From contig JAIRSN010000189.1 in the NCBI GenBank assembly GCA_031255425.1, forward strand, positions 1 through 14,385: a stretch of 14,385 nucleotides of DNA, in the 5' to 3' direction. The notes under the pieces were generated by a model. The model was not told the DNA's origin and did not search any database. It saw nothing but the letters and a program-made list of their open reading frames with translations. The DNA is from Dysgonamonadaceae bacterium. GTDB lineage: Bacteria > Bacteroidota > Bacteroidia > Bacteroidales > Azobacteroidaceae. This document shows, piece after piece, positions 1 to 6,768 of the stretch (the stretch's first letter is position 1; each line of letters opens with the position of its first letter). Made by a program: the position numbers and the translations under genes.

Positions 1-338
1 CGAAAGCATAAATCAAGTTTAAAAAATGGTTTCGGGAACTCCCGAAAGCATAAATCAAGTTTAAAAAATGGTTTCGGGAACTCCCGAAAGCATAAATCAA
101 GTTTAAAAAATAGTTTCGGGAACTCCCGAAAGCATAAATCAAGTTTAAAAAATGGTTTCGGGAGTTCCCGAAAGCATAAATCAAGTTTAAAAAATGGTTT
201 CGGGAACTCCCGAAAGCATGAATTCAGTTGTAAAGTAACTTCCGGGAACTCCCGAAAGCATGAATACAGTTGTAAAATAACTTTCGGGAACTCCCGAAAG
301 CAAGAATCAGGTTTAAAAGTAACTTTCGGGAACTCCCG
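1..338. repeat. Tandem array of 42-bp units with palindromic junctions
   Basis: Eight consecutive 42-bp units start at 1, 43, 85, 127, 169, 211, 253 and 295, and the array is cut by the window's left edge. Units 1, 2 and 5 are identical. Unit 3 has one change (A at 112), and unit 4 has GT instead of AC at 164-165. Units 6-8 differ at many linker positions. Each junction holds a palindrome with 8-bp arms, TTTCGGGA and TCCCGAAA, around a 2-base centre (first at 30-47, then every 42 bp). In units 7 and 8 the left arm gains a C. The last palindrome loses its right arm after TCCCG at about 338. There are no unique spacers, so this is not CRISPR. Function is unknown: protein-binding array, structured RNA and simple minisatellite all remain possible. 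Confidence 0.95.
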
Positions 339-450
339 GCGGCGCAGCCGCTTTTATATTTTAAGGAAGCAGTCCCTCCTATGCCGCAGCCGCTTTTATA
401 TTTTAAGGAAGCAGTCCCCTCTGCGTAGCAAATACACCGTAGTCCTTTAA
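1..450 (+). other. Open frame through the 42-bp array (doubtful coding)
   Basis: Frame 1 of the plus strand is open from the window edge to a TAA at 448-450, giving 149 codons without a start inside the window. Through the array it would encode a 14-residue repeat, RKHKSSLKNGFGNS, with variants such as RKHEYSCKITFGNS in units 6-8. It then continues through the 34-bp direct repeats as two copies of RSRFYILRKQS. Because 42 is a multiple of three, one open unit opens the whole array, and two minus-strand frames are also largely open. The predicted peptide is basic and resembles no family I know. It could be the end of a gene lying left of the window, but a non-coding array is more likely. Confidence 0.2.
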
Positions 451-474
451 AATTATAAAAGCGGCTGCGCCGCC
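338..474. repeat. Inverted-repeat element with internal 34-bp direct repeat
   Basis: A perfect 21-bp inverted repeat lies at 338-358 and 454-474 (core GGCGGCGCAGCCGC / GCGGCTGCGCCGCC), and similarity continues less perfectly inward. A 34-bp sequence at 343-376 is repeated exactly at 385-418, an offset of 42 bp. The ends of the element abut the last unit of the left array. A further inverted copy of the outer ten bases lies at 541-550. The structure could be a small non-autonomous mobile element (MITE-like) or a repeat that has decayed in place. No target-site duplication was identified. Confidence 0.65.
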
Positions 475-696
475 TGAGGTTGTTTTGTTATTAAAAATTA
501 GGTGGAAATGAGGTTTTTGCGCTACGCGCAACCCTCCGGACTGCGCCGCCAAAAAAGAAAAACCAGGCGAGCCGAAGGCGCCGCCTGATTTGCAAAGCAT
601 AGAATACCGTATCTCACGTTTTATTATTCATTATATATACAGGTACAGGATGATGATAACCAGCGGTTAAGCAGATACACCGTATTCCTTTAAATA
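428..696. repeat. Pair of dispersed direct repeats (428-452, 671-695)
   Basis: The sequence starting at 428 (GCAAATACACCGTAGTCC, followed by TTTAAA) recurs at 671 (GCAGATACACCGTATTCC, followed by TTTAAA) with two differences. The copies bracket a gene-poor stretch that also contains a short hairpin, TTGCGC-TAC-GCGCAA, at 517-531. The second copy sits immediately beyond the 3' end of the M48 protease gene. I see no credible gene between 475 and 713. The only short open frame there, on the minus strand, is glycine/alanine-rich low-complexity sequence built from the repeats. Confidence 0.5.
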
Positions 697-713
697 TAAG
701 GGACACTGCGTGT

Positions 714-1565
714 CTAAAAATGCCAATCGCCTTTGGAACTGCCCGACGGAGCGCTTACAGGCGCGCCGTTCCCCCAGATAGCGTTGTAATATTCCATCGC
801 ATCCGGCAGTTCCTTTCTGATTTCCGCGATGCGGGTATTGTCGGAGGGGTGGGTGCTAAGCAGTTCGAGAGCGCTTCCGCCCTGTTGCGACATCCGTTCC
901 CAAAACGGGATGGCGGCATTCGGGTCGTATCCGGCGATGGCCATCAAGACCAGCCCCAGGTGATCGGCTTCCAATTCCTGTTTCCTGTTAAACGGCAGCG
1001 TCACACCGACTTTCGTGCCCAATCCGTACACGATCGAGCCGATCGATTGAACGGTCGCAGACGATTTGCCCAACGCAGCGCCGATGGCCGTTTCACCGTA
1101 CCCCAGCGCGATTTGTTGCGACATCCGTTCGTTGGCATGTTTCGCAATCGCGTGCCCCACTTCATGCCCCAGTACGACGGCCAACCCCGTTTCATCCTGT
1201 GTGTAGGGCAAAATTCCCGTATAAACGACTATTTTCCCCCCAGGCATACAGAACGCATTGACCTGCGGCTCCTCGACCAGGTTAAATTCCCACTTGTAGT
1301 TCGACAGGAGCGCTTCCTGCCCCGTCACTTTGAAGTAAGATTCAACGGCTCCGGCGATTTTCCGCCCGACTTTTTCGACCAGCGCCTCGGCGGTCTTGTT
1401 TGTCGACTTTTTTGCCGTTTGAATGTAACTGTTGTATTCCTGCAAACTCAGCGACAGGACTTCGCTGTCGGAAACCAGGTTTAATTGTTGCCGGCCGGTA
1501 ATCGGCACGCTCCCACAGCCATACAGCCCGATCGCGATCATAAAAAGCAAAGCAATATTTTTCAT
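714..1565 (-). CDS. M48 family metalloprotease, lipoprotein
   Basis: This 283-residue predicted zinc endopeptidase is most like the LoiP/BepA type that acts on misfolded envelope proteins. A type II signal peptide ends in the lipobox LYGC with Cys17, so the mature protein should be lipid-anchored on the periplasmic side. The zinc motif HEVGH is at 134-138, and the third-ligand motif ELEAD at 197-201 supplies Glu197. The family sequence NAFCMPGGKIVVYTG (103-117) lies just before the active site. No TPR domain follows, unlike BepA, and the C-terminal tail is short and Gly/Ser-rich. The gene is 98 bp downstream of the 4,6-dehydratase gene and probably has separate control, although I found no good promoter box. 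A GACAC-TGC-GTGTC hairpin at 702-714 overlaps the stop codon but lacks a T-tract. Family assignment is firm; the substrate is unknown. Confidence 0.93.
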   Translation of the reverse strand: MKNIALLFMIAIGLYGCGSVPITGRQQLNLVSDSEVLSLSLQEYNSYIQTAKKSTNKTAEALVEKVGRKIAGAVESYFKVTGQEALLSNYKWEFNLVEEPQVNAFCMPGGKIVVYTGILPYTQDETGLAVVLGHEVGHAIAKHANERMSQQIALGYGETAIGAALGKSSATVQSIGSIVYGLGTKVGVTLPFNRKQELEADHLGLVLMAIAGYDPNAAIPFWERMSQQGGSALELLSTHPSDNTRIAEIRKELPDAMEYYNAIWGNGAPVSAPSGSSKGDWHF

Positions 1566-1638
1566 GCGTAAATGGATTAAAATTTAAATTATGAACGTTT
1601 TATATAGAAATTGAATGAATATTTTACCCAAGAGATGC

Positions 1639-1656
1639 TTTCCGGACGCCCGGAAA
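1639..1656 (-). terminator. Stem-loop after the 4,6-dehydratase gene
   Basis: TTTCCGG (1639-1645) and CCGGAAA (1650-1656) form a perfect 7-bp stem with a 4-base loop, 7 bases beyond the stop codon of the minus-strand gene. No T-run follows directly, so it may be a weak terminator or a 3'-end stabilising hairpin. Confidence 0.35.
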
Positions 1657-1663
1657 CCGTGTT

Positions 1664-3601
1664 TTATTTCGAATAAGCAGGATTTTGGCTGACAAATTCA
1701 GGCACTATTTTCTCCATCTGTTCGACGATTTGCTTCGGCGTACAGGTTTTCGTCATTTTCAGCAGCGTTGCAATCGACTCTTTCACATCCTCGTGATCGT
1801 ATTCCTTCACGGAACCGATTTTTATCTTCGGATTGTGTGTCGGTATCACGGTTTCGTCGTCGTACAGCAGTTCTTCGTACAGTTTTTCTCCCGGACGCAA
1901 CCCCGAATAGACAATGTTAATATCGACATTCGGAACCAGTCCTGCCAGGCGGATCATTTTTTCCGCCATGTCCCGTATCTTCACGGGTTCGCCCATATCA
2001 AAAACAAAAACCTCACCCCCTTTACCGAAATTTCCGGCATCCAATACCAGGCGGCACGCTTCCGATATGGTCATGAAATAGCGGTAAATGTCGTGATGCG
2101 TCACCGTCACCGGGCCTCCCCGGTTGATTTGTTTTTCAAAGCGGGGAATCACCGAGCCGTTGGAACCCAATACATTCCCGAACCGGGTGGTGATAAAGCG
2201 CGTGACCGGTTGGCCGCCTTTTTCCTCTTCTTTCAGCTTTTTGAAAAGCGATTGCACGTACATTTCCGCAATCCGCTTGGAGGCTCCCATCACATTGCTG
2301 GGATTGACAGCCTTATCCGTCGAAATCATGATAAAGACTTCCGCGTTGTATTGGACGGCAAGGTCGGCGACGATTTTCGTTCCCACCACATTGGTGTGAA
2401 TTGCCTCGCTCGGATGCGTTTCCATCAGCGGAACGTGTTTATATGCAGCCGCATGGTAAACCAGATTCGGTTTGTATGTCTTGAAAATATGCTCCATCAC
2501 GTCGTGATTCCTGACGTCGGCAATGATTGACTGGCATTGGATATGCGGATATTTATCGAACATTTCCATACTGATTTCGTGCAGCGGGCTTTCGGCAATG
2601 TCGCAAATCAACAGCGATCCGACATCGAATTTGCTTACTTGCCTTACGATTTCACTCCCGATTGAACCGGCGGCTCCCGTAATCATTAAGGTTTTACATT
2701 TCAAATTTTTGGCAATCGATTCAATGTCTATCTCGATTGGGATCCGTTGCAGGAGGTCTTCAATTTTTACTTTCTTCAGCTTTTTGAGTTCGTTGGTTTC
2801 CCCGCTCCAGTCTTCCATCGGCGGCGTAGACAACAGGCTTTTCCCGTGTTTGATGCACAAATCCAGCAGCAACTGTTTTTCACTTCGTTCTATTTCTTTC
2901 GGATTGATAACGATTGCGTGAAATTGCGCCAATATTTTTTCATTTTGAAATACATCATTTATATGATAAACCGGCAGGCTGGCGATTCGCTTGTTGGCGA
3001 CGCTCGCTTCCGGGCAGATAAAGCCGATTCCCTTGTACTTCAATGTTTTCGAATGGTTGATTAGCCGGACCAGCCCGACATTCGCCGGATTAACCCGGTA
3101 CGTCAGGACATTCACTTTTTTGTTTTTCTCCGGATCGTTTGTTTTTGCATAGTCAAACAGCAGGCGGATAGACATTTTGCAGAGGAAGACGGACGTAAAG
3201 GCTAAAATAAAGTTGATAAAGAAGCCGGTGTTCGGCATAATAATGAAATGCGTGTTAAACGCTCCTACGACTGTGTTGACGATAATGAGTACGATGGTGG
3301 TGCAGAGCAATGCGGCGAACACCCGCAGGGCATCTTTGAATCCCGAGTAGCGTATTATTCCCTGGTAGGTTTTGAAAGCAAAGAAAAATCCCCCTGTAAC
3401 GATAAGGCAGAGCGCCGATTTCACGATGTATGCCTTGACATTGTATGCCGCATTTGTCAAACTTGAGCAGATCAGGTACGAAACGGTAAAAGCGACAAAG
3501 ACGATAAAAATATCCAATCCGAAGATGATCCATTTGGGCAAAAAAGGCGTTTTTTCTATCCGGGAAAAAAGGAAACTGAGAAATCGTTTTAGAGTAATCA
3601 T
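1664..3601 (-). CDS. Membrane-bound UDP-HexNAc 4,6-dehydratase (WbpM/FlaA1/PglF type)
   Basis: This 645-residue protein belongs to the polysaccharide-biosynthesis SDR family. It converts UDP-GlcNAc (or a related sugar) to the 4-keto-6-deoxy intermediate used for 2,4-diamino and 4-amino sugars. About four membrane helices lie at roughly 24-46, 58-77, 92-115 and 126-142. A nucleotide-binding-like linker domain follows (about 160-290), then the SDR domain with TGAAGSIG (308-315), AAAYKHVPLME and STDKAVNPSNVMGASK. In this family the usual SDR tyrosine is replaced by methionine (Met438, Lys442), which is exactly what is seen here. Length matches WbpM-like full-length members. It is transcribed as its own unit from a TACCTTTG box 31 bases upstream, next to a DegT aminotransferase that can use its product. 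Exact stereochemistry (4,6-dehydration with or without 5-epimerisation) cannot be told. Confidence 0.93.
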   Translation of the reverse strand: MITLKRFLSFLFSRIEKTPFLPKWIIFGLDIFIVFVAFTVSYLICSSLTNAAYNVKAYIVKSALCLIVTGGFFFAFKTYQGIIRYSGFKDALRVFAALLCTTIVLIIVNTVVGAFNTHFIIMPNTGFFINFILAFTSVFLCKMSIRLLFDYAKTNDPEKNKKVNVLTYRVNPANVGLVRLINHSKTLKYKGIGFICPEASVANKRIASLPVYHINDVFQNEKILAQFHAIVINPKEIERSEKQLLLDLCIKHGKSLLSTPPMEDWSGETNELKKLKKVKIEDLLQRIPIEIDIESIAKNLKCKTLMITGAAGSIGSEIVRQVSKFDVGSLLICDIAESPLHEISMEMFDKYPHIQCQSIIADVRNHDVMEHIFKTYKPNLVYHAAAYKHVPLMETHPSEAIHTNVVGTKIVADLAVQYNAEVFIMISTDKAVNPSNVMGASKRIAEMYVQSLFKKLKEEEKGGQPVTRFITTRFGNVLGSNGSVIPRFEKQINRGGPVTVTHHDIYRYFMTISEACRLVLDAGNFGKGGEVFVFDMGEPVKIRDMAEKMIRLAGLVPNVDINIVYSGLRPGEKLYEELLYDDETVIPTHNPKIKIGSVKEYDHEDVKESIATLLKMTKTCTPKQIVEQMEKIVPEFVSQNPAYSK

Positions 3602-3632
3602 TCGATATATTTATTTATCAACCAACATCGCA

Positions 3633-3640
3633 CAAAGGTA
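3633..3640 (-). promoter_or_regulatory. Bacteroidetes -7 box (TACCTTTG) for the 4,6-dehydratase gene
   Basis: On the minus strand this reads TACCTTTG, a perfect match to the Bacteroidetes TAnnTTTG -7 element, 31 bases before the ATG. The predicted leader is about 25 nt. No clear TTTG -33 element is present. The same octamer at the same distance precedes the GDP-fucose synthase gene, which supports the call. Confidence 0.7.
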
Positions 3641-3677
3641 GCATAAAAAGATAAAATTTTAACCATATTTTGTGCAT

Positions 3678-3711
3678 TTTTTCAAAATCAAAATTCACCC
3701 GCCTGCGCGGG
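3678..3711 (-). terminator. Possible weak terminator after the aminotransferase
   Basis: CCCGC (3698-3702) and GCGGG (3707-3711) form a 5-bp GC stem with loop CTGC. On the minus strand the RNA would continue GUGAAUUUUGAUUUUG, a broken U-tract. It lies 21 bases beyond the aminotransferase stop and just before the next promoter, a sensible place to end the operon, but the stem is short. Confidence 0.3.
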
Positions 3712-3732
3712 AGCAAATTTACACAATTGTAT

Positions 3733-4872
3733 TCATTCCCGTGACAATATATTTTTTATCACCTGGGCGATCTCGTTTCGTTCCTTTTCCGTCAAATTAG
3801 ATCCGGAAGGCAGGCATAATCCTTTCCTGAATAAATTTTCGGACGTGCCGTCGCCGTAGAAAGGACACTTTTTGAATACCGGCTGCAAATGCATGGGTTT
3901 CCACAAAAAACGCGCTTCGATACCGGCTTCGGTCAATTTTTCACGGAGGATACCGCAATCAATGCCTCCGGTCAATTCCGGTTCTATCAACAGGCACGAC
4001 AACCAATGGTTCGACAGGTAATGCTTGTCCGGTTCCTGGTGAACGGTCACGCCGGCGATACCGGCAAAAGCCTCTTTGTAAAACCGGTGGTTATGCCTCC
4101 GCGCTTCGACGCGGTCTTCCAGCGCCGTCATTTGTCCGCGGCCGATACCGGCGATGATATTGCTCATCCCGTAATTGTATCCGATCCGGGAATGTTGATA
4201 CCAGTGCGCTTCGTCGCGGGCTTGCGACGCCAGCGACCGCGCTTTGCGGATGTGATTTTTATCGGCAGACAGCAATGCGCCGCCTCCCGATGTGGTAATT
4301 ATTTTGTTGCCGTTGAATGAAAAGACGGAAATATCGCCGAAAGTGCCGCATTTTTTCCCCTGATAAGAAGAACCGAACGATTCGGCGGCGTCTTCCAGCA
4401 GCGCAATGTCGTATTTCTGTGCGATTTCGCGGATTTCACGGATTTGCGCCGGCATTCCGTACAAGTTGACCCAAATAATCACTTTGGGCTTTTTGCCTTT
4501 TTGTATACAGTCTTGTACGGCTTTTTCCAGAAATGCAGGAGAGATGTTCCATGTTTGCTTTTCGCTGTCCACCAACACCGGTTTCGCGCCTAAATAGACA
4601 ATGGGATTGACGGTAGCGGCAAAAGTAAAATCCTGGCAAATCACATTGTCGTTTTTCTTTACGTCCAGCAACATTAACGCCAGATGCAGGGCAGATGTTC
4701 CGGAGTTTACAACCACGGCTTCTGTTGTTTCGCCCAGGTAGGATTGAATGTCCTGCTCAAAACCGGTTACATTATCCCCTTGCGTCGTAATCCAATTCTT
4801 GCGAAAGGCGTCCGCTATATATTCCATCTCTTTTCCGGACAGATGCGGCGGTGAGATCCAGATCCTGTACAT
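3733..4872 (-). CDS. DegT/DnrJ/EryC1 family PLP-dependent sugar aminotransferase
   Basis: This 379-residue cytoplasmic protein should transfer an amino group from glutamate to a 4-keto nucleotide sugar. The PLP-binding lysine is Lys190 in FSFNGNK, followed by the family's Gly-rich TTSGGG. EDAAESFGSSYQGKK (160-174) carries the aspartate that contacts the pyridine nitrogen, and NSGTSALHLAL (56-66) forms the phosphate-binding region. Length is normal for the family. It starts 8 bases after the sugar transferase stop and is the last gene of the tight operon. With the neighbouring 4,6-dehydratase it would make a UDP-4-amino-4,6-dideoxy-HexNAc, as PglF/PglE do in bacillosamine synthesis. No PglD-like acetyltransferase is encoded in this window. 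Substrate is inferred from context. Confidence 0.92.
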   Translation of the reverse strand: MYRIWISPPHLSGKEMEYIADAFRKNWITTQGDNVTGFEQDIQSYLGETTEAVVVNSGTSALHLALMLLDVKKNDNVICQDFTFAATVNPIVYLGAKPVLVDSEKQTWNISPAFLEKAVQDCIQKGKKPKVIIWVNLYGMPAQIREIREIAQKYDIALLEDAAESFGSSYQGKKCGTFGDISVFSFNGNKIITTSGGGALLSADKNHIRKARSLASQARDEAHWYQHSRIGYNYGMSNIIAGIGRGQMTALEDRVEARRHNHRFYKEAFAGIAGVTVHQEPDKHYLSNHWLSCLLIEPELTGGIDCGILREKLTEAGIEARFLWKPMHLQPVFKKCPFYGDGTSENLFRKGLCLPSGSNLTEKERNEIAQVIKNILSRE

Positions 4873-4880
4873 ATCGTTCT

Positions 4881-5486
4881 TTAATTATTACCATTGAACA
4901 GTTCCATTGTCTGTTGTTCCGACATATTTACGTTTTTTGTTTGAAAGACTTTCGTCAATGTCAGAAAGAATATTTTCAGATCCAAAGCCAATGAAATATT
5001 TTCAACATACCAGCTATCCAATTTGAATTTTTGCTCCCAGCTGATTGCATTCCGCCCATTAACCTGGGCCCAGCCTGTAACTCCGGGGCAAATATCGTGC
5101 CGTTTTGCCTGTTCGGGGCTGTACAGAGGCAGGTACTCTTTCAGTAGCGGGCGAGGACCTATCAAACTCATGTTCCCGGATAAGATATTCCAGAGGTTGG
5201 GCAGTTCATCCAGGGAGTATTTACGGATGAAATTTCCGGCTTTTGTTACCCGTTGCATATCCGGAAGTAAATTCCCGGATTCGTCTTTTTTATCGTTCAT
5301 GGTTTTGAACTTGACTATTGTAAACAATCGGCCGCCTTTGCCCGGGCGTTGTTGGAAAAAGAACGGATTTCCTTTATTGACCATGCTTAAAACAAAAATC
5401 AAAACAACAAGAACCGGCGATAAAAGGATTAATCCCATTAATGCCGATACAAAATCAATTATGCGTTTCAGATACTTTTGATACAT
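4881..5486 (-). CDS. Initiating sugar-phosphate transferase (PglC/WcaJ-type monotopic PGT)
   Basis: A 201-residue enzyme of the bacterial sugar transferase family moves a sugar phosphate from a UDP-sugar to undecaprenyl phosphate, the first committed step of a surface glycan or glycoprotein oligosaccharide. The N-terminal re-entrant hydrophobic segment is at about 9-36. Hallmarks are FFQQRPGKGGRLF (43-55), KFKTM (59-63), the catalytic dyad Asp93-Glu94 in SLDELPNLWN, and GNMSLIGPRP (104-113). The ATG at 5486 is preferred because KRIIDF then stands near the N-terminus as in the family. A longer frame back to 5582 overlaps the upstream gene and adds unrelated residues. It begins 19 bases after that gene's stop and is short like PglC, lacking the extra N-terminal membrane domain of WbaP or WcaJ. 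Confidence 0.93.
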   Translation of the reverse strand: MYQKYLKRIIDFVSALMGLILLSPVLVVLIFVLSMVNKGNPFFFQQRPGKGGRLFTIVKFKTMNDKKDESGNLLPDMQRVTKAGNFIRKYSLDELPNLWNILSGNMSLIGPRPLLKEYLPLYSPEQAKRHDICPGVTGWAQVNGRNAISWEQKFKLDSWYVENISLALDLKIFFLTLTKVFQTKNVNMSEQQTMELFNGNN

Positions 5487-5505
5487 TGACGGGGTTCTAT
5501 TTGTT

Positions 5506-6762
5506 TTATTTTCCGGTTTTAAAACGATATAAAACGCTGTTCTCCTTTTGCAAAGAAAGCAAATCAATCGCATTAAATTCATTGTGAATAACCGCCGTAA
5601 TTATGGCATCGAATTTTCTTTGGGGTAATTGTTTGGTGATGTGCAGGCCGTATTCCCGCTCAACTTCTTCGGGATCCGCCCACGGATCGTAGATGGTGAT
5701 GTTTGCATCGTATTCTTTTAAAGCGTTCACCACATCCACTACTTTGGTGTTGCGCACATCCGGGCAATTTTCTTTGAACGTTATTCCGAGGATGAGAATA
5801 TCGGAATTTTTCACCGGGATTCCTTTTTTGATCATTTCTTTCACCGCTTGCGATCCGATGTATTCGCCCATGCTGTCGTTCAGGCGCCGGCCGGCTAAAA
5901 TGATTTCGGGATGATAGCCGTATTCCTGCGCTTTTTGAGCCAGGTAATACGGATCTACTCCCGTGCAATGTCCTCCCACTAAGCCGGGTTTGAAGTTCAG
6001 GAAGTTCCATTTTGTTCCGGCAGCTTCCAGGACCGCGTTTGTATCAATATTCATTTTGTCGAATATCTTTTTCAATTCGTTGACAAATGCAATGTTGATG
6101 TCGCGTTGCGAATTTTCGATGACTTTGGACGCTTCGGCCACTTTGATGCTCGGCGCCAAATGCGTCCCGGCACTGACGACCGACCGGTAAAGCGCGTCGA
6201 CTTTCCGGGCTGTCTCCGGAGTGGAGCCGGAGGTTATTTTTTTTATTTTTTCAACCGTATGCTCTTTGTCCCCCGGATTGATCCGTTCAGGTGAATAGCC
6301 GGCGAAAAAGCCGGTGTTGAATTTCAGCCCGGAAACAGCTTCTATGACCGGAATGCAGTCTTCTTCGGTCGCCCCCGGATAAACCGTCGATTCGTACACG
6401 ACAATATCGCCTTTGGAGAGGACTTTCCCTACGGTTTCGCTTGCTTTTTTCAAGGATGTCAGATCCGGATGATTGTATTTGTCTACCGGAGTCGGAACGG
6501 TGACGATGTAAAAATTGCACGCTTTTATATCGTCGGCATTGTTGCTGCAAAATAATCCTTTTTCATTGATTGATACCGGATTTTCTTTTACTAAAACCGA
6601 TTGCAGTATTTCCCCGGAAACTTCCAGCGTGCAGTCGTAACCGGACCGAAGTTCGCAGACCCGTTTCTTGTTTATATCAAATCCTACAACCGGATACTTG
6701 GTCGCGAACAATCGCGCTAACGGCAATCCGACATAACCCAACCCTATAATCGCAATTTTCAC
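5506..6762 (-). CDS. UDP-HexNAc 6-dehydrogenase (TviB/WbpO type)
   Basis: A 418-residue NAD-dependent nucleotide-sugar dehydrogenase oxidises C6 of a UDP-N-acetylhexosamine to a uronic acid in two steps. GLGYVGLP (7-14) is the Rossmann loop. [10 protein letters not shown] (156-165), [14 protein letters not shown] (217-230) and [12 protein letters not shown] (263-274, catalytic Cys266) are clear, followed by [16 protein letters not shown]. Overall it resembles TviB and WbpO more than UDP-glucose dehydrogenases, so UDP-GlcNAc or UDP-GalNAc is the likely substrate. Two oddities: the residue after Cys266 is Thr where Ile is usual, and the protein stops at VLYRFKTGK, about ten residues short of the usual VLYD-type tail. 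It starts 6 bases after gmd in the operon. Confidence 0.92.
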   Translation of the reverse strand: MKIAIIGLGYVGLPLARLFATKYPVVGFDINKKRVCELRSGYDCTLEVSGEILQSVLVKENPVSINEKGLFCSNNADDIKACNFYIVTVPTPVDKYNHPDLTSLKKASETVGKVLSKGDIVVYESTVYPGATEEDCIPVIEAVSGLKFNTGFFAGYSPERINPGDKEHTVEKIKKITSGSTPETARKVDALYRSVVSAGTHLAPSIKVAEASKVIENSQRDINIAFVNELKKIFDKMNIDTNAVLEAAGTKWNFLNFKPGLVGGHCTGVDPYYLAQKAQEYGYHPEIILAGRRLNDSMGEYIGSQAVKEMIKKGIPVKNSDILILGITFKENCPDVRNTKVVDVVNALKEYDANITIYDPWADPEEVEREYGLHITKQLPQRKFDAIITAVIHNEFNAIDLLSLQKENSVLYRFKTGK

Positions 6763-6768
6763 TTTTCC

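Noticed and set aside
1..338. CRISPR array
   Set aside because: The whole 42-bp unit repeats. The segments between palindromes are identical or nearly so rather than unique spacers, and no cas genes are present.
403..600. 65-residue minus-strand open frame
   Set aside because: It lies across the direct and inverted repeats, is low-complexity (Gly/Ala-rich), has no promoter or start signal, and resembles no family I know. It is probably an open frame carried by a repeat.
720..1484. Long plus-strand open frame opposite the M48 protease
   Set aside because: It is an antisense shadow of a gene with clear HExxH and lipobox motifs, and its composition (Arg-rich) is unlike a real protein. The same applies to the plus-strand frames opposite the sugar genes and fmt.
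4881..5582. Longer 233-residue start for the sugar transferase
   Set aside because: The extra 32 residues overlap the preceding gene out of frame and match no part of the family. The ATG at 5486 gives the normal N-terminus.
5506..5582. Frameshift at the end of the UDP-HexNAc dehydrogenase
   Set aside because: Neither alternative frame gives the conserved tail, so I treat it as a shortened end rather than a frameshift.
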